A program made the translations under genes and the position numbers. From Carnobacterium_B sp040274945 (lineage in GTDB: Bacteria > Bacillota > Bacilli > Lactobacillales > Carnobacteriaceae), in the NCBI RefSeq assembly GCF_040274945.1, contig NZ_JBEMAR010000001.1:248001-312000 (forward strand): a stretch of DNA of 64,000 nucleotides. The letters are read 5' to 3'. Under the pieces are notes generated by a model. That model was not told where the DNA came from. It searched no databases and was given only the letters and a program-made list of their open reading frames with translations. Each line of letters opens with the position of its first letter. Position 1 is the first letter of the stretch. This document shows positions 35,302-43,496 of the stretch, one piece after another.

Positions 35302-35628
35302 ATGAAAAAAAATACTTTAGAAGAACCAGTTCATCCCTTTACCTTTCTGCAAAAAAAATTCTTTTTGTCTAACACGACTAATGAATTGGAATTTTTGCCT
35401 CAAATGCCTGAATCACAAATCATTCTTTTCTTAAATCAAGCTTTCACTAAAAAGAAGAAAATAATTTTACAGATCAACCAACTAAAAAACCAATCTCAAC
35501 TAACAGAAGTTACAGGATTTATCAGGTATACGCCTTTTAAAAGACCACAAATCGTTTTAGAAAACACTCTGCTTCATATGACCTATCTTATTCAACCAAG
35601 TGATATAAGACATATTCGTTTGTCTTAA
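35302..35628 (+). CDS. Small YolD-like protein, probably SOS-regulated
   Basis: 108 aa. The ATG at 35302 follows GGAGG by 7 bases; an open frame reaches further upstream only across the promoter. No membrane segment. The C-terminal half (about 55-108) follows the YolD-like pattern: a beta strand IILQINQL, then LTEVTGFIRY, a strand with IVLENTLL, and YLIQPSDIRHIRL at the end. YolD proteins usually accompany SOS-induced Y-family DNA polymerases; no polymerase is next to it here. The family call is tentative, but the two LexA boxes support it independently. Ends before a shared terminator with opuCD. Confidence 0.6.
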   Translation: MKKNTLEEPVHPFTFLQKKFFLSNTTNELEFLPQMPESQIILFLNQAFTKKKKIILQINQLKNQSQLTEVTGFIRYTPFKRPQIVLENTLLHMTYLIQPSDIRHIRLS

Positions 35629-35667
35629 AATAATCTGTATTTATTCTTTTAAGTATAGAACGATACG

Positions 35668-35733
35668 AAAAAAGCTCTCCTAATGGCAATTAGATATACA
35701 ACTATCTAATTCGCTCAAAAGGAGAGCTTTTTT
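35668..35733. terminator. Long bidirectional terminator between the YolD-like gene and opuCD
   Basis: Outer stem AAAAAAGCTCTCC / GGAGAGCTTTTTT and an inner stem AATTAGATA / TATCTAATT, separated by short bulges. T-runs on both strands serve both convergent units. Confidence 0.85.
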
Positions 35734-35764
35734 ATATTGAACTGATTTTATTCTTTTCTGATCA

Positions 35765-36436
35765 TTACGATAATATTTTTTTATTTTTTGTTGGATCTAA
35801 TTTTTTCTCAATCCAACCTAACAATAAATCACTGATAACTGCCATGAAAGCTGTAGGAATAGCTCCTGCAAGAATAATAGCTCCACCATCAGTTACATTG
35901 ACTCCTCTAGTGATGATATCCCCTAAACCACCGGCTCCTATAAAGGTTCCAATCGCGGTTACTCCAATACCCACTACCATAGCATTACGAATCCCTGCCA
36001 TAATAATTGATAAAGCTAATGGAAGTTCAACCATATAAGTCAGTTGCCATCTTGTCATGCCCATTCCTTTACCAGAATCTAAAATGTTTTTATCTACGCT
36101 TTGAACTCCAGCGTAAGTATTTTTAATAATCGGCAATAAAGAATACAAGAATACTGTAGAAATAACGGTATTCACACCTATCCCCAAACCTAACATTAGA
36201 ATAGACAACATGGCTAATGAAGGAATTGTTTGGATTACATTAGCGGCTCCTATAACCCAATCAGCTAACTTCCCATGTCGAGAAATCCAAAAACCGAGAG
36301 GAATTCCTACAATCGCTGCAAATAAAACGCCATAAATTGAAATTAAGAAGTGACGAAAAAATTGACTCCAGATGTAAAGTCCATTTTCTGAGAAGTAATA
36401 AAGTAATTGTTCCCATAAATTCATGTCTGCCATCAT
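35765..36436 (-). CDS. opuCD: Osmoprotectant ABC transporter permease OpuCD
   Basis: 223 aa integral membrane protein with about five helices and the binding-protein-dependent transport motif (EAA loop: LDSGKGMGMTRWQLTYMVELPLA spans about 115-137). It pairs with OpuCB in the importer for glycine betaine, carnitine or choline-type solutes. ATG overlaps the opuCC stop codon (TAATG). Last gene of opuCABCD. Confidence 0.94.
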   Translation of the reverse strand: MMADMNLWEQLLYYFSENGLYIWSQFFRHFLISIYGVLFAAIVGIPLGFWISRHGKLADWVIGAANVIQTIPSLAMLSILMLGLGIGVNTVISTVFLYSLLPIIKNTYAGVQSVDKNILDSGKGMGMTRWQLTYMVELPLALSIIMAGIRNAMVVGIGVTAIGTFIGAGGLGDIITRGVNVTDGGAIILAGAIPTAFMAVISDLLLGWIEKKLDPTKNKKILS

Positions 36437-37380
36437 TATTGTTCGCCCCCTTCTTCATTTACTTCAACAGATTCAAAATAATTGTTTTCTTTCAAAAAAT
36501 CGTCCGCTACAACCTTAGGTTCAATTAAATTGTTGTCTGAAATATAATTTAACTCTTGCATTTTTTCATCCGATATTGTATTTTTCAACTTTGTTAATAC
36601 TTCATTCAATTCAGGATACGCTTCTAAAACTTCAAAAGTTGCAACCGGACTTGCGTCATACGGAGGGAATAGTTGTTTGTCATCTTCCAATACGACTAAG
36701 TCATAACTTTTAATACGACCATCTGTTGAATAACCCAACACAACATCCATTTCACCAGCTTGTAACGCATTATAAACTAAACCGATTTGCATAGGATAGA
36801 CACGGTTAAAATCAAAACCATAAGTCTCTAGAAACGCATCATAACCATCTCCTGCACGTTGAATCCAAGAGGAATCTACTCCAGCATCAAGTTCACCAGC
36901 AATGTCTTCTAAATCACTAATTGTAACCAAGTCATATTGATCTGCTAGTTCTTGTGTCACCATAAAGGCATACGTATTAGCAAATCCATATGTCGGAAAC
37001 CATTTTTGATCAAACTCAGCCGCAAATCCCTCTACAACTAATTCCAACGCTACTTCAGGATCCGTAATTGGATCTTGTCCTAACTCACCAGTTAACGAAG
37101 TTCCAGTATATTTTATTGCAGATACATTCGCATCTTCACCAATTAGAGCTTGATGATTTAGGGAAGAGGAACCTAGATTATTAACAATTTGAGCATCTAT
37201 ATCAATGTAATGCTCCACCATACCTTCAACAATATAACCCATAATTTGTTGTTCTGTTGTTGAACCACCTGTAATGGTGATACCTTCTTCATTAAATCCG
37301 CTGCCTAGTCCAGGCAATGAACAACTGCTTAATAGTATTGCTGCTAAAAAAAGGGCAGCAATTTTTTGAATCTTCTTCAT
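36436..37380 (-). CDS. opuCC: Osmoprotectant-binding lipoprotein OpuCC
   Basis: 314 aa. The start at 37380 has a GGAGGG site; a longer frame adds 11 residues. A signal peptide with lipobox LSSC makes C20 the lipidated residue, so the protein is anchored outside the membrane. The mature part is of the OpuAC/ProX-like solute-binding fold (ITGGSTTEQQIMGYIVEGMVE onward), typical of choline/betaine binding proteins. Substrate range not decidable. Confidence 0.94.
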   Translation of the reverse strand: MKKIQKIAALFLAAILLSSCSLPGLGSGFNEEGITITGGSTTEQQIMGYIVEGMVEHYIDIDAQIVNNLGSSSLNHQALIGEDANVSAIKYTGTSLTGELGQDPITDPEVALELVVEGFAAEFDQKWFPTYGFANTYAFMVTQELADQYDLVTISDLEDIAGELDAGVDSSWIQRAGDGYDAFLETYGFDFNRVYPMQIGLVYNALQAGEMDVVLGYSTDGRIKSYDLVVLEDDKQLFPPYDASPVATFEVLEAYPELNEVLTKLKNTISDEKMQELNYISDNNLIEPKVVADDFLKENNYFESVEVNEEGGEQ

Positions 37381-37393
37381 AGTTGAAGCCCTC

Positions 37394-38029
37394 CTATTCA
37401 ATACCTTGCACAACTCTAGGCGTTACTTTTTTTTCTAATTTTCCTAGTGCATAATCTGTCAATAATGCAAGAATAGTTACAGGTATAGTTCCACCAATAA
37501 TTAAACTAGGAATATAAAGAGTTAATCCGTTAAAAATAAAATCACCTAACCCACCTGCTCCGATGTATGAAGCTAAAGCAGCCCATGAGATAACGTAAAC
37601 TCCGGACAATCGAATTCCTGCCATAATAACCGGTGCTGCTTGAGGCAACTCCACATTACGAATTAGTTGAATGTTTGTCATTCCCATTCCTTTTCCTGCA
37701 TCTCTTAAGTTAACATCTACTCCATTCATTCCTATATAAGTATTCCTTAAAATAGGCAACAAAGAATAGATAAATAATGCCACAATCGCAGGGACCTTAC
37801 CAATTCCAAATAATGGAATCATTAAAGCCAGCAGTGCTAATGAAGGCACCGTTTGTAAAATAGTAGATAAACCAATAATAAATTTAGCACTTTTCTCAAA
37901 CCGCGTTAATAAAACTCCCAAAGGGACAGCTACAATAACACCTAAGGCCAATGCAATTGCAGAAATATAAAAATGTTCCCATGTTTTTAGGAGTAAATCA
38001 GAGCCGTTTGTTGCAAAAAATTCAGCCAT
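37394..38029 (-). CDS. opuCB: Osmoprotectant ABC transporter permease OpuCB
   Basis: 211 aa membrane subunit, about five helices, EAA-type loop (LRDAGKGMGMTNIQLIRNVELP, about 107-128). Close relative of OpuCD in the same operon. Ribosome binding site GAGGAGG overlaps the opuCA stop codon region, 14 bases between genes. Confidence 0.94.
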   Translation of the reverse strand: MAEFFATNGSDLLLKTWEHFYISAIALALGVIVAVPLGVLLTRFEKSAKFIIGLSTILQTVPSLALLALMIPLFGIGKVPAIVALFIYSLLPILRNTYIGMNGVDVNLRDAGKGMGMTNIQLIRNVELPQAAPVIMAGIRLSGVYVISWAALASYIGAGGLGDFIFNGLTLYIPSLIIGGTIPVTILALLTDYALGKLEKKVTPRVVQGIE

Positions 38030-38043
38030 CGTCTTTTCCTCCT

Positions 38044-39228
38044 CTATTCATTGCTTTCTTTAGGAATGGTTGTTTCAAAAACACTGCTGTTTGTCAGCTC
38101 TTCTTCTTGCTCTTCACCCCATATTGTATCGTAAACAACATCTACTAACGAGGTACGAGTAACTAGACCAATTAAACGGCCTTTATTATCCACAACGGGG
38201 ATGTTTTTAAAGCCACGTTTTAAAATTCTTTGAACAGTGTCTCTTAAAAGTGTACCTTCTCGAACGAAATAAACTTTGTCGATCATAATATCTCCAACAC
38301 TTGTAGCGCGCTTGCGGTTACGGTCAATTTTTTCGATATCTACATACCCTTTTAACACACCTGAATCATCCGTAACAAATAACGAATCCACACGTTTGTC
38401 TCTCATTAAACGTATAGCTTCTGAAATAGATTTTCCAGGAGTTACTGAAATCGGATTTTTTATCATGACTTGATCTACCGTTTGAATATTTGGTCTAGCT
38501 TGAATTAAGCGGTCTTCACCGATAAAATCTTCAACAAATTGATTAGCCGGTTCAGCTAATATATTATCTGGTGTATCAAATTGCACCACGCGTCCGTTTT
38601 GCATGATAACAATACGATCCGCTAATTTTAAAGCTTCATCCATATCATGAGTAACAAAAATAAAGGTTTTTCCCATTTCGACTTGCAACTCTTTAACCAA
38701 TTCTTGTAAAGCATCTCTAGTAATAGGGTCTAATGCTCCAAATGGCTCATCCATCAATATCACATCTTGATCGGCAGCTAAAGCACGAATAACTCCAATT
38801 CTTTGTTGTTGTCCACCAGAAAGTTCAGCTGGGTAACGTGACAAAAATTCTTTTGGTAAATCGACTTTCTCTAGTAAACGTTCTGCAGATTCTCGTTGCT
38901 TATCTTCGGACCATTTTAATAATTTAGGAACCATTACAATATTGTCATAAATAGTCATATGTGGCATTAGACCGATTTGTTGGATAACATAACCGATTTT
39001 ACGTCTTAACTGAACAGGATCTTTCTTCATAATATCTTCCCCGTTAATTAAAATCTGGCCTGATGTTGGTTCAATCATGCGATTGATCATACGCATAGAT
39101 GTTGTTTTCCCACTTCCACTCGTACCAATAAAAACAATAAACTCTCCATCATTAAATGTGAGGTTAACATTGTCAACAGCTTTTTTTCCACCTTTGTAGA
39201 CTTTGGAAACATTTTTAAATTCTATCAC
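38044..39228 (-). CDS. opuCA: Osmoprotectant ABC transporter ATP-binding protein OpuCA, with CBS pair
   Basis: 394 aa from GTG at 39228. Walker A GTSGSGKT (35-42), Q-loop, signature LSGGQQQR, Walker B VILMDEPFGALD, then H-loop THD. Two CBS domains (about 255-370) follow; in OpuC relatives they sense ionic strength or c-di-AMP (family knowledge). An ATG lies 9 bases upstream but is one base from the AGAGGTG site; the GTG is 6 bases from it and gives the family N-terminus MIEFKNVSKVYKGG. Heads opuCABCD. Confidence 0.94.
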   Translation of the reverse strand: MIEFKNVSKVYKGGKKAVDNVNLTFNDGEFIVFIGTSGSGKTTSMRMINRMIEPTSGQILINGEDIMKKDPVQLRRKIGYVIQQIGLMPHMTIYDNIVMVPKLLKWSEDKQRESAERLLEKVDLPKEFLSRYPAELSGGQQQRIGVIRALAADQDVILMDEPFGALDPITRDALQELVKELQVEMGKTFIFVTHDMDEALKLADRIVIMQNGRVVQFDTPDNILAEPANQFVEDFIGEDRLIQARPNIQTVDQVMIKNPISVTPGKSISEAIRLMRDKRVDSLFVTDDSGVLKGYVDIEKIDRNRKRATSVGDIMIDKVYFVREGTLLRDTVQRILKRGFKNIPVVDNKGRLIGLVTRTSLVDVVYDTIWGEEQEEELTNSSVFETTIPKESNE

Positions 39229-39294
39229 TACATTCACCTCTTATATAGTTTCATATTTTGACCATACTCTCATTTATTATCTCAGACTAGATTC

Positions 39295-39303
39295 ATCATA
39301 TCA
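39295..39303 (-). promoter_or_regulatory. Candidate extended -10 promoter of opuCABCD
   Basis: Minus strand TGA-TATGAT about 67 bases before the opuCA start; the -35 (TTGAAA) is 14 bases upstream, shorter than ideal. Confidence 0.35.
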
Positions 39304-39334
39304 AATTTCATGCTTTTCAATTAAATTTTTTTCA

Positions 39335-39377
39335 TAAAAAAAGGGTTAAAACAAAAAATACTTGTTTCAACCTTTTT
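39335..39377 (-). terminator. Intrinsic terminator after cls
   Basis: Stem AAAAAGGTTGAAACA pairing with TGTTTTAACCCTTTTT, one or two mismatches, and a T-run on the minus strand; 10 bases past the cls stop codon. Confidence 0.75.
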
Positions 39378-39387
39378 AATTCATTGT

Positions 39388-40839
39388 TTATAAAATTGGA
39401 GAAAATAACCGTGAAAAAATTTGTTTAAATTTTAACCATTTAGATTGATTGTCTAGCATTTCTTTAGTTAATAAGTAACTTTTTTTCATATCTTCGTAGA
39501 AAAATTGTTCCTGTTGCTTTGCAATTTTATCATCGTAAATAAAGACATTTACTTCAAAATTTAATTTAAAACTTCGGATATCAAAGTTAGCTGTACCAAT
39601 AGAACAGATGTCCCCATCAACAACTACTGTTTTTGCATGCAAGAATCCATTATCATAGATATAAACTTCTGCTCCAGCATCGACCATCGCTTGTGCATAA
39701 TAGATTGTTGCACGGTAAATAAATGGGTGATCTGGTTTATTCGGTATCATAATTTTTACATCAATACCCGACATGACTGCAATTTGAATAGACTCTAATA
39801 CTGAGTCATCAGGAACAAAATAAGGTGTTTGTATGAAAACTGATTCTTTTGCCATACTGATCATTTTGATATAACCTTTTTTAATTTGTTCAAGATCTGA
39901 ATCTGGACCGCTAGACACAACCTGGATATTTGTGTGTCCTTTTTTATCGATCAAAGGAAAATAATTTTCTTCGTATTCCAACTTATGGTTTGAAACCGCT
40001 GCATTCCAATCCATTAGAAAACGAGTTTGTAACGCTAACACTGCATTTCCTTGGATTTTTAAGTGGGTGTCTCTCCAGTAGCCAAATTTCTTGTATTCGC
40101 CTAAATACTCATCCCCTACATTGAAACCACCTGTGTACCCAATTTTACCATCGATTACTACAATTTTCCGGTGATTCCGATAATTAAAACGTAAATTAAT
40201 AATTGGTAGCTTTGATCCAAAAAATGGTTCAGCTTTTCCACCTAATTTTTTTAAGGTCTTAAAAAATTTTGGTCTTAATGATCTAGATCCTAACGCATCA
40301 TAGATGACTAGAACTTCTACTCCTGCAGCTGCGCGTTCTTCCAATGCTTTTAGAACTCGTTTCCCAATTTTATCGTTATGAATAATGTAATAAATCATAT
40401 GGATATGATGTTCTGCTTTAGAAATATCTTCAATCAATGAATCAAATTTCTTTGCCCCATCGGTAAAGAACTCAACCTTGTTTCCTTTTGTTAAAATGGA
40501 TTCATCACTTTCTAAAAACAAACTAGCCATTTCCTTGGCATTTTCAGAGGCTTGTTTTTCCGATAATAAATCTTCATCCTCAGCCAGCATTTCTTTCTGG
40601 GCTTGCACAAGCTCTGGCATCCCTATATTTTCCTGCGAATTAATATCAAATATTTTATCGCGGGTCAATTTTTTTCCAACAAACAAATAAAAAATAAAAC
40701 CTATACCTGGTAAAAGAATGAGCACAAGCAACCAAGCCCAAGTAGCTGCAATATCACGTTTTTCGCGAAATACTGTAATAATGGAAAAGAAAGTATTCAA
40801 AAAGTAGAGCCCTAAAACTATATAAATAAAAATGTTCAT
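39388..40839 (-). CDS. cls: Cardiolipin synthase
   Basis: Condenses two phosphatidylglycerol molecules to cardiolipin and glycerol at the membrane. 483 aa. Two N-terminal membrane helices (about 4-22 and 33-54) precede two PLD catalytic motifs: HRKIVVID (223-230) and HAKTVVVD (401-408). Full length for Gram-positive Cls. It stands alone between opuC and thiT. Cardiolipin content often rises with salt, which fits the neighbours (inference). Ribosome binding site GAGAGG. Confidence 0.95.
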   Translation of the reverse strand: MNIFIYIVLGLYFLNTFFSIITVFREKRDIAATWAWLLVLILLPGIGFIFYLFVGKKLTRDKIFDINSQENIGMPELVQAQKEMLAEDEDLLSEKQASENAKEMASLFLESDESILTKGNKVEFFTDGAKKFDSLIEDISKAEHHIHMIYYIIHNDKIGKRVLKALEERAAAGVEVLVIYDALGSRSLRPKFFKTLKKLGGKAEPFFGSKLPIINLRFNYRNHRKIVVIDGKIGYTGGFNVGDEYLGEYKKFGYWRDTHLKIQGNAVLALQTRFLMDWNAAVSNHKLEYEENYFPLIDKKGHTNIQVVSSGPDSDLEQIKKGYIKMISMAKESVFIQTPYFVPDDSVLESIQIAVMSGIDVKIMIPNKPDHPFIYRATIYYAQAMVDAGAEVYIYDNGFLHAKTVVVDGDICSIGTANFDIRSFKLNFEVNVFIYDDKIAKQQEQFFYEDMKKSYLLTKEMLDNQSKWLKFKQIFSRLFSPIL

Positions 40840-40935
40840 TCAATTATTCCTCTCCACCTTGTTATTGTCTAATCTTACTACTTCCGTTTTCTTTTAGCTA
40901 CTAGAAACTAGCTGTATAAAAAAATAATTATCAAA

Positions 40936-40968
40936 GAAAAAAAGAGATTGGAGTAATTATCCAATCTC
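40936..40968 (-). terminator. Intrinsic terminator after thiT
   Basis: Stem GAGATTGGA / TCCAATCTC (9 bp), 7-base loop, T-run TCTTTTTTTC on the minus strand. About 33 bases past the thiT stop codon. Confidence 0.8.
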
Positions 40969-41001
40969 ACAATCTATAGACTTATTTAAGTAAATCAAAC
41001 C

Positions 41002-41565
41002 TTAGTTTTTTGGTAAAAATAAAGTTGGCGTCGTTTTGGCCATGATGCACAACACTACACTAGTGGCTATTCCCGTTGCTAATGCACTTCCACCATTCGC
41101 AATAAATGAGTACCAAATGGGATTCATACCTTCTGGAGCATAGCTTCCCCAGAAATAATAACCTGCAATAAAGTGCCAAAAGAAACGGGCAATTGTACCA
41201 ATAAACGTTCCAATTAGAATAAATTGATATTGCTTGAATTGATTCTTTTCTTTAAAAGCAATTTGTAAAGGCTTCCTAACTACACCTGCAAAACCAACAA
41301 ATGCAAATGCAACAAAATACTCTATAAATCCTTGTAATGGATGCAAAATACTAGCATTTCCTATCAAAAAGTGCAAAATCCCCCAAATAAAACCCGCTGC
41401 AGTTGCTGCTACAAATCCACGTCTAAAAGCAAACAAGGTCAATGGTATCATCCCTAAAGAGATGGTAAATCCTGTTCCAATATTTGTTGGAATCAAAGAC
41501 AATACAATAGCTAAAGCAGCAAATATTGTTCCTTCTATCCAAACTCGTAATCGATCATTTCTCAA
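41002..41565 (-). CDS. thiT: Thiamine transporter ThiT, ECF S component
   Basis: 187 aa, six membrane helices; the substrate-binding S component that works with the shared EcfAA'T module (not in this window). The thiamine site region FIWGILHFLIGN and the C-terminal FIAGYYFWGSYAPEGMNPIWYS with NGGSA are as in ThiT. Translation most likely starts at TTG (41565), 8 bases after AAGGAGGAG. The open frame continues upstream for 31 codons, but that part is the riboswitch expression platform. Controlled by the TPP riboswitch directly upstream. Confidence 0.95.
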   Translation of the reverse strand: MRNDRLRVWIEGTIFAALAIVLSLIPTNIGTGFTISLGMIPLTLFAFRRGFVAATAAGFIWGILHFLIGNASILHPLQGFIEYFVAFAFVGFAGVVRKPLQIAFKEKNQFKQYQFILIGTFIGTIARFFWHFIAGYYFWGSYAPEGMNPIWYSFIANGGSALATGIATSVVLCIMAKTTPTLFLPKN

Positions 41566-41615
41566 AAAAAAACTCCTCCTTATGTGTTGAACAGTGCCAC
41601 ACATCAAAGGAGGAG
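41564..41615 (-). promoter_or_regulatory. Riboswitch expression platform: terminator that also hides the thiT ribosome binding site
   Basis: Minus strand CTCCTCCTT (41615-41607) pairs with AAGGAGGAG (41581-41573), with an inner stem ATGTGT/ACACAT and an 11-base loop. Nine T residues follow (41572-41564), the last ones forming the TTG start. The 3' arm is the ribosome binding site itself. Confidence 0.8.
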
Positions 41616-41654
41616 CTCGAATTATCATTATACATAAATAACATTTCGTCCCCG

Positions 41655-41743
41655 TCACAATCCCTACGCTCGTACTAACGAACAGGTTCCAAGGGTTAGA
41701 ATCAATTGATTCAATCTCAGCTTTTTACAGCACCCCTTTGTGA
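41655..41743 (-). promoter_or_regulatory. TPP (THI-box) riboswitch aptamer
   Basis: In RNA order on the minus strand: P1 TCACAA, GGGGTGC, GCTGAGA (41721-41715), ACCCTTGGAACCTG (41696-41683), GCGTAGGGA (41669-41661), P1' TTGTGA (41660-41655). All conserved THI-box blocks are present in order. It senses thiamine diphosphate and is expected to shut off thiT when it is abundant. Confidence 0.95.
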
Positions 41744-41835
41744 TGGTTGTTCATTTAATTTTTATTACATCCATTATTTTACGATGATTGTTAGGAGTTG
41801 TCAATGGGCCATCTGACTTTTCTTTTATTTTAAAC

Positions 41836-42330
41836 CTAACTGTTTTCATTTGTCAGTTTTTTTGAATAAATAAATTTATAACCATTTAACTCTTTCACTT
41901 TATTTTTAGTATCCTTAAATCCAGATTTTATATACATCATTTGTCCACTAATGTTATCGTGATCAATCAATAAGATAATTTCAGTAATAGAAGGAAAATG
42001 TTCATTAACAAAGCTAGGTAATTTTTCTATTGAAGCTTTGCCATATCCTTGTTTTAAATACCGCTTATCAACTGAATGAGCTTTTAACAAAATCGCATGA
42101 GGATTTGAAACGTAATTTAGAATAGCATCTCCAGTTTGAAGGATAAAAAATCCCACCATTTTATCCCCGTCTAATACTAAAATCGGATGTTTTTCACTTT
42201 CATGTAAACTTTCAGTCATACCATCCATAGGTTTCACTGTATAGGGTGTTTCTTCTATTGTATAGTCTTCTATTATAAGGATATCGCCTACCATTGCTTC
42301 TCTTAATTTTAGACCCACCATCTCATCCAT
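41836..42330 (-). CDS. GNAT family N-acetyltransferase
   Basis: 164 aa, single GNAT fold. The acetyl-CoA region is VDKRYLKQGYGKASIEKL (about 109-126; the Q/R-x-x-G-x-G/A type loop reads LKQGYGKA). A later strand has EIILLIDHDN and the terminal SGFKDTKNK. The acceptor substrate cannot be named; spermidine-type and antibiotic-type enzymes are both possible. Ribosome binding site GGGAGG. The gap to the upstream HD gene is 53 bases, so they may be co-transcribed. Confidence 0.8.
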   Translation of the reverse strand: MDEMVGLKLREAMVGDILIIEDYTIEETPYTVKPMDGMTESLHESEKHPILVLDGDKMVGFFILQTGDAILNYVSNPHAILLKAHSVDKRYLKQGYGKASIEKLPSFVNEHFPSITEIILLIDHDNISGQMMYIKSGFKDTKNKVKELNGYKFIYSKKLTNENS

Positions 42331-42383
42331 AACAAACCTCCCATACTTTTCATTTCAAATCCCCTCAATTTTTAAGGTATGAC

Positions 42384-43049
42384 CTATTTTTCTCCATCCC
42401 ATTCAGCGTAAAACTCTTCTAAGTATGTTTCCATGTAAGCATGCCTTTTTTCAGCCATTTCTTTTCCAATACTCGTATTCATCTTATTTTTTAATTTTAA
42501 TAATTTTTCATAAAAATGCATAATTGCTGTATCTTCTCCCGAACGATAATCTTCTATTGTAAGTTGATTTCGTGGCTTTTTCGCTGGATCATGGATTAAC
42601 CGATTTTTTGAACCCGAGTAGGCCATCGTTCGTGCAATTCCAATTGCCCCTAATGCATCCAATCGATCTGCATCTTGAACAATTTGTCCTTCTATAGAAG
42701 ATAGTATTACTTTATTTGTTCCACCCTTATAAGACATATGAAGAATAATGTCCATTATCTGTTCGATTTCTTGTTCGCTTAGAGAAAATCTAGAGAGCCA
42801 TACTCTAACCTTTTTCTCTCCTTCAGCTTCTGTTTTATTTAACTTGCCGTCTGCTACGTCATGTAAGAGAGCTGCCATTTCACAAACAAAAAGATCAATG
42901 TTTCCTTTTTCCTTTTTCGCTATACTTTTAGTTAAATTTCGTACACGGTGAATGTGCCACCAATCATGACCGCTAGCATCGTCTTTTAAAAGTTGGTAGA
43001 CGTACTCTTCTGTCTCATTTATTATCTTTTTTTGCAATTCCGTTAACAT
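42384..43049 (-). CDS. HD-domain phosphohydrolase (YpgQ/YedJ type)
   Basis: 221 aa. HD residues are H32 or H34 in GHDWWHIHRV, HD at 63-64, and D126 in VQDADRLDALGAIG, the pattern of metal-dependent HD hydrolases of the YpgQ/YedJ group, reported to cleave nucleoside triphosphates to monophosphate and pyrophosphate. The GHDWWH signature favours that group over tRNA-type HD enzymes. Physiological substrate unknown. Start has a GAGGTGG site. Divergent from opuA. Confidence 0.82.
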   Translation of the reverse strand: MLTELQKKIINETEEYVYQLLKDDASGHDWWHIHRVRNLTKSIAKKEKGNIDLFVCEMAALLHDVADGKLNKTEAEGEKKVRVWLSRFSLSEQEIEQIMDIILHMSYKGGTNKVILSSIEGQIVQDADRLDALGAIGIARTMAYSGSKNRLIHDPAKKPRNQLTIEDYRSGEDTAIMHFYEKLLKLKNKMNTSIGKEMAEKRHAYMETYLEEFYAEWDGEK

Positions 43050-43281
43050 CCATCGTCCACCTCTTTTGTACCATTAAAGTACTTAAAATAAGTTTATCAA
43101 TCCCACTTAGAAACCACAAGTTATATGTCCATCGTAATGTTATTTTTTATTGGATTTTTTTTAAATAAACGATCAAAAAATGACCTAAAAAAAAGTTTTT
43201 TCATTTTTTTTATTCATGCTCTAAGGTCTGTTATATAGGCAAAACAAAGGCACTAAAGCTTATTTTTGAAAATGCTTTGGT

Positions 43282-43310
43282 TTTTCATTTGTTTTCATTC
43301 ATGTTACACT
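43282..43310 (+). promoter_or_regulatory. Candidate promoter of opuA operon
   Basis: TTTTCA (43282-43287), 17-base spacer, extended -10 TGT-TACACT (43302-43310). Each hexamer matches 4 of 6; the TG extension adds weight. Confidence 0.45.
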
Positions 43311-43364
43311 AATCATTGTGTTCCATTTGAAACTATTTTTTTATGAATAGTTGTCGTTGTTTTT

Positions 43365-43439
43365 TGTAAAAGGGGTTTTAGATAAAACTACTATGGACAG
43401 TGGTTAGCTAGTCAATTTATGTTTGGATCCTCTTTTACA
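43365..43439 (+). promoter_or_regulatory. Structured opuA leader RNA
   Basis: TGTAAAAGGGG (43365-43375) pairs with CCTCTTTTACA (43429-43439) with one G-U pair and encloses 53 bases that can form a small hairpin (GTTTT-AGAT-AAAAC). It is not followed by a T-run and does not match a riboswitch class I know. Confidence 0.45.
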
Positions 43440-43496
43440 TCAATTTTGATTTATTAGTTTGAGATTCATACCTAAAAAGGGAAAGGAGATGTTATT

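Larger units (their letters stand above)
43050..43496 (+). other. 447-base divergent regulatory interval upstream of opuA
   Basis: No coding frame found. It contains a very AT-rich part (43130-43215), the candidate opuA promoter (43282-43310), then a leader of about 180 bases with a long-range stem (43365-43439) and the AAAGGAGA ribosome binding site. Confidence 0.6.

Noticed and set aside
41566..41658. N-terminal extension of ThiT
   Set aside because: The 31 codons lie in the riboswitch expression platform; the ribosome binding site and TTG at 41565 fit the real start.
43365..43439. c-di-AMP (ydaO-type) riboswitch in the opuA leader
   Set aside because: Too short and none of the conserved ydaO blocks recognised.
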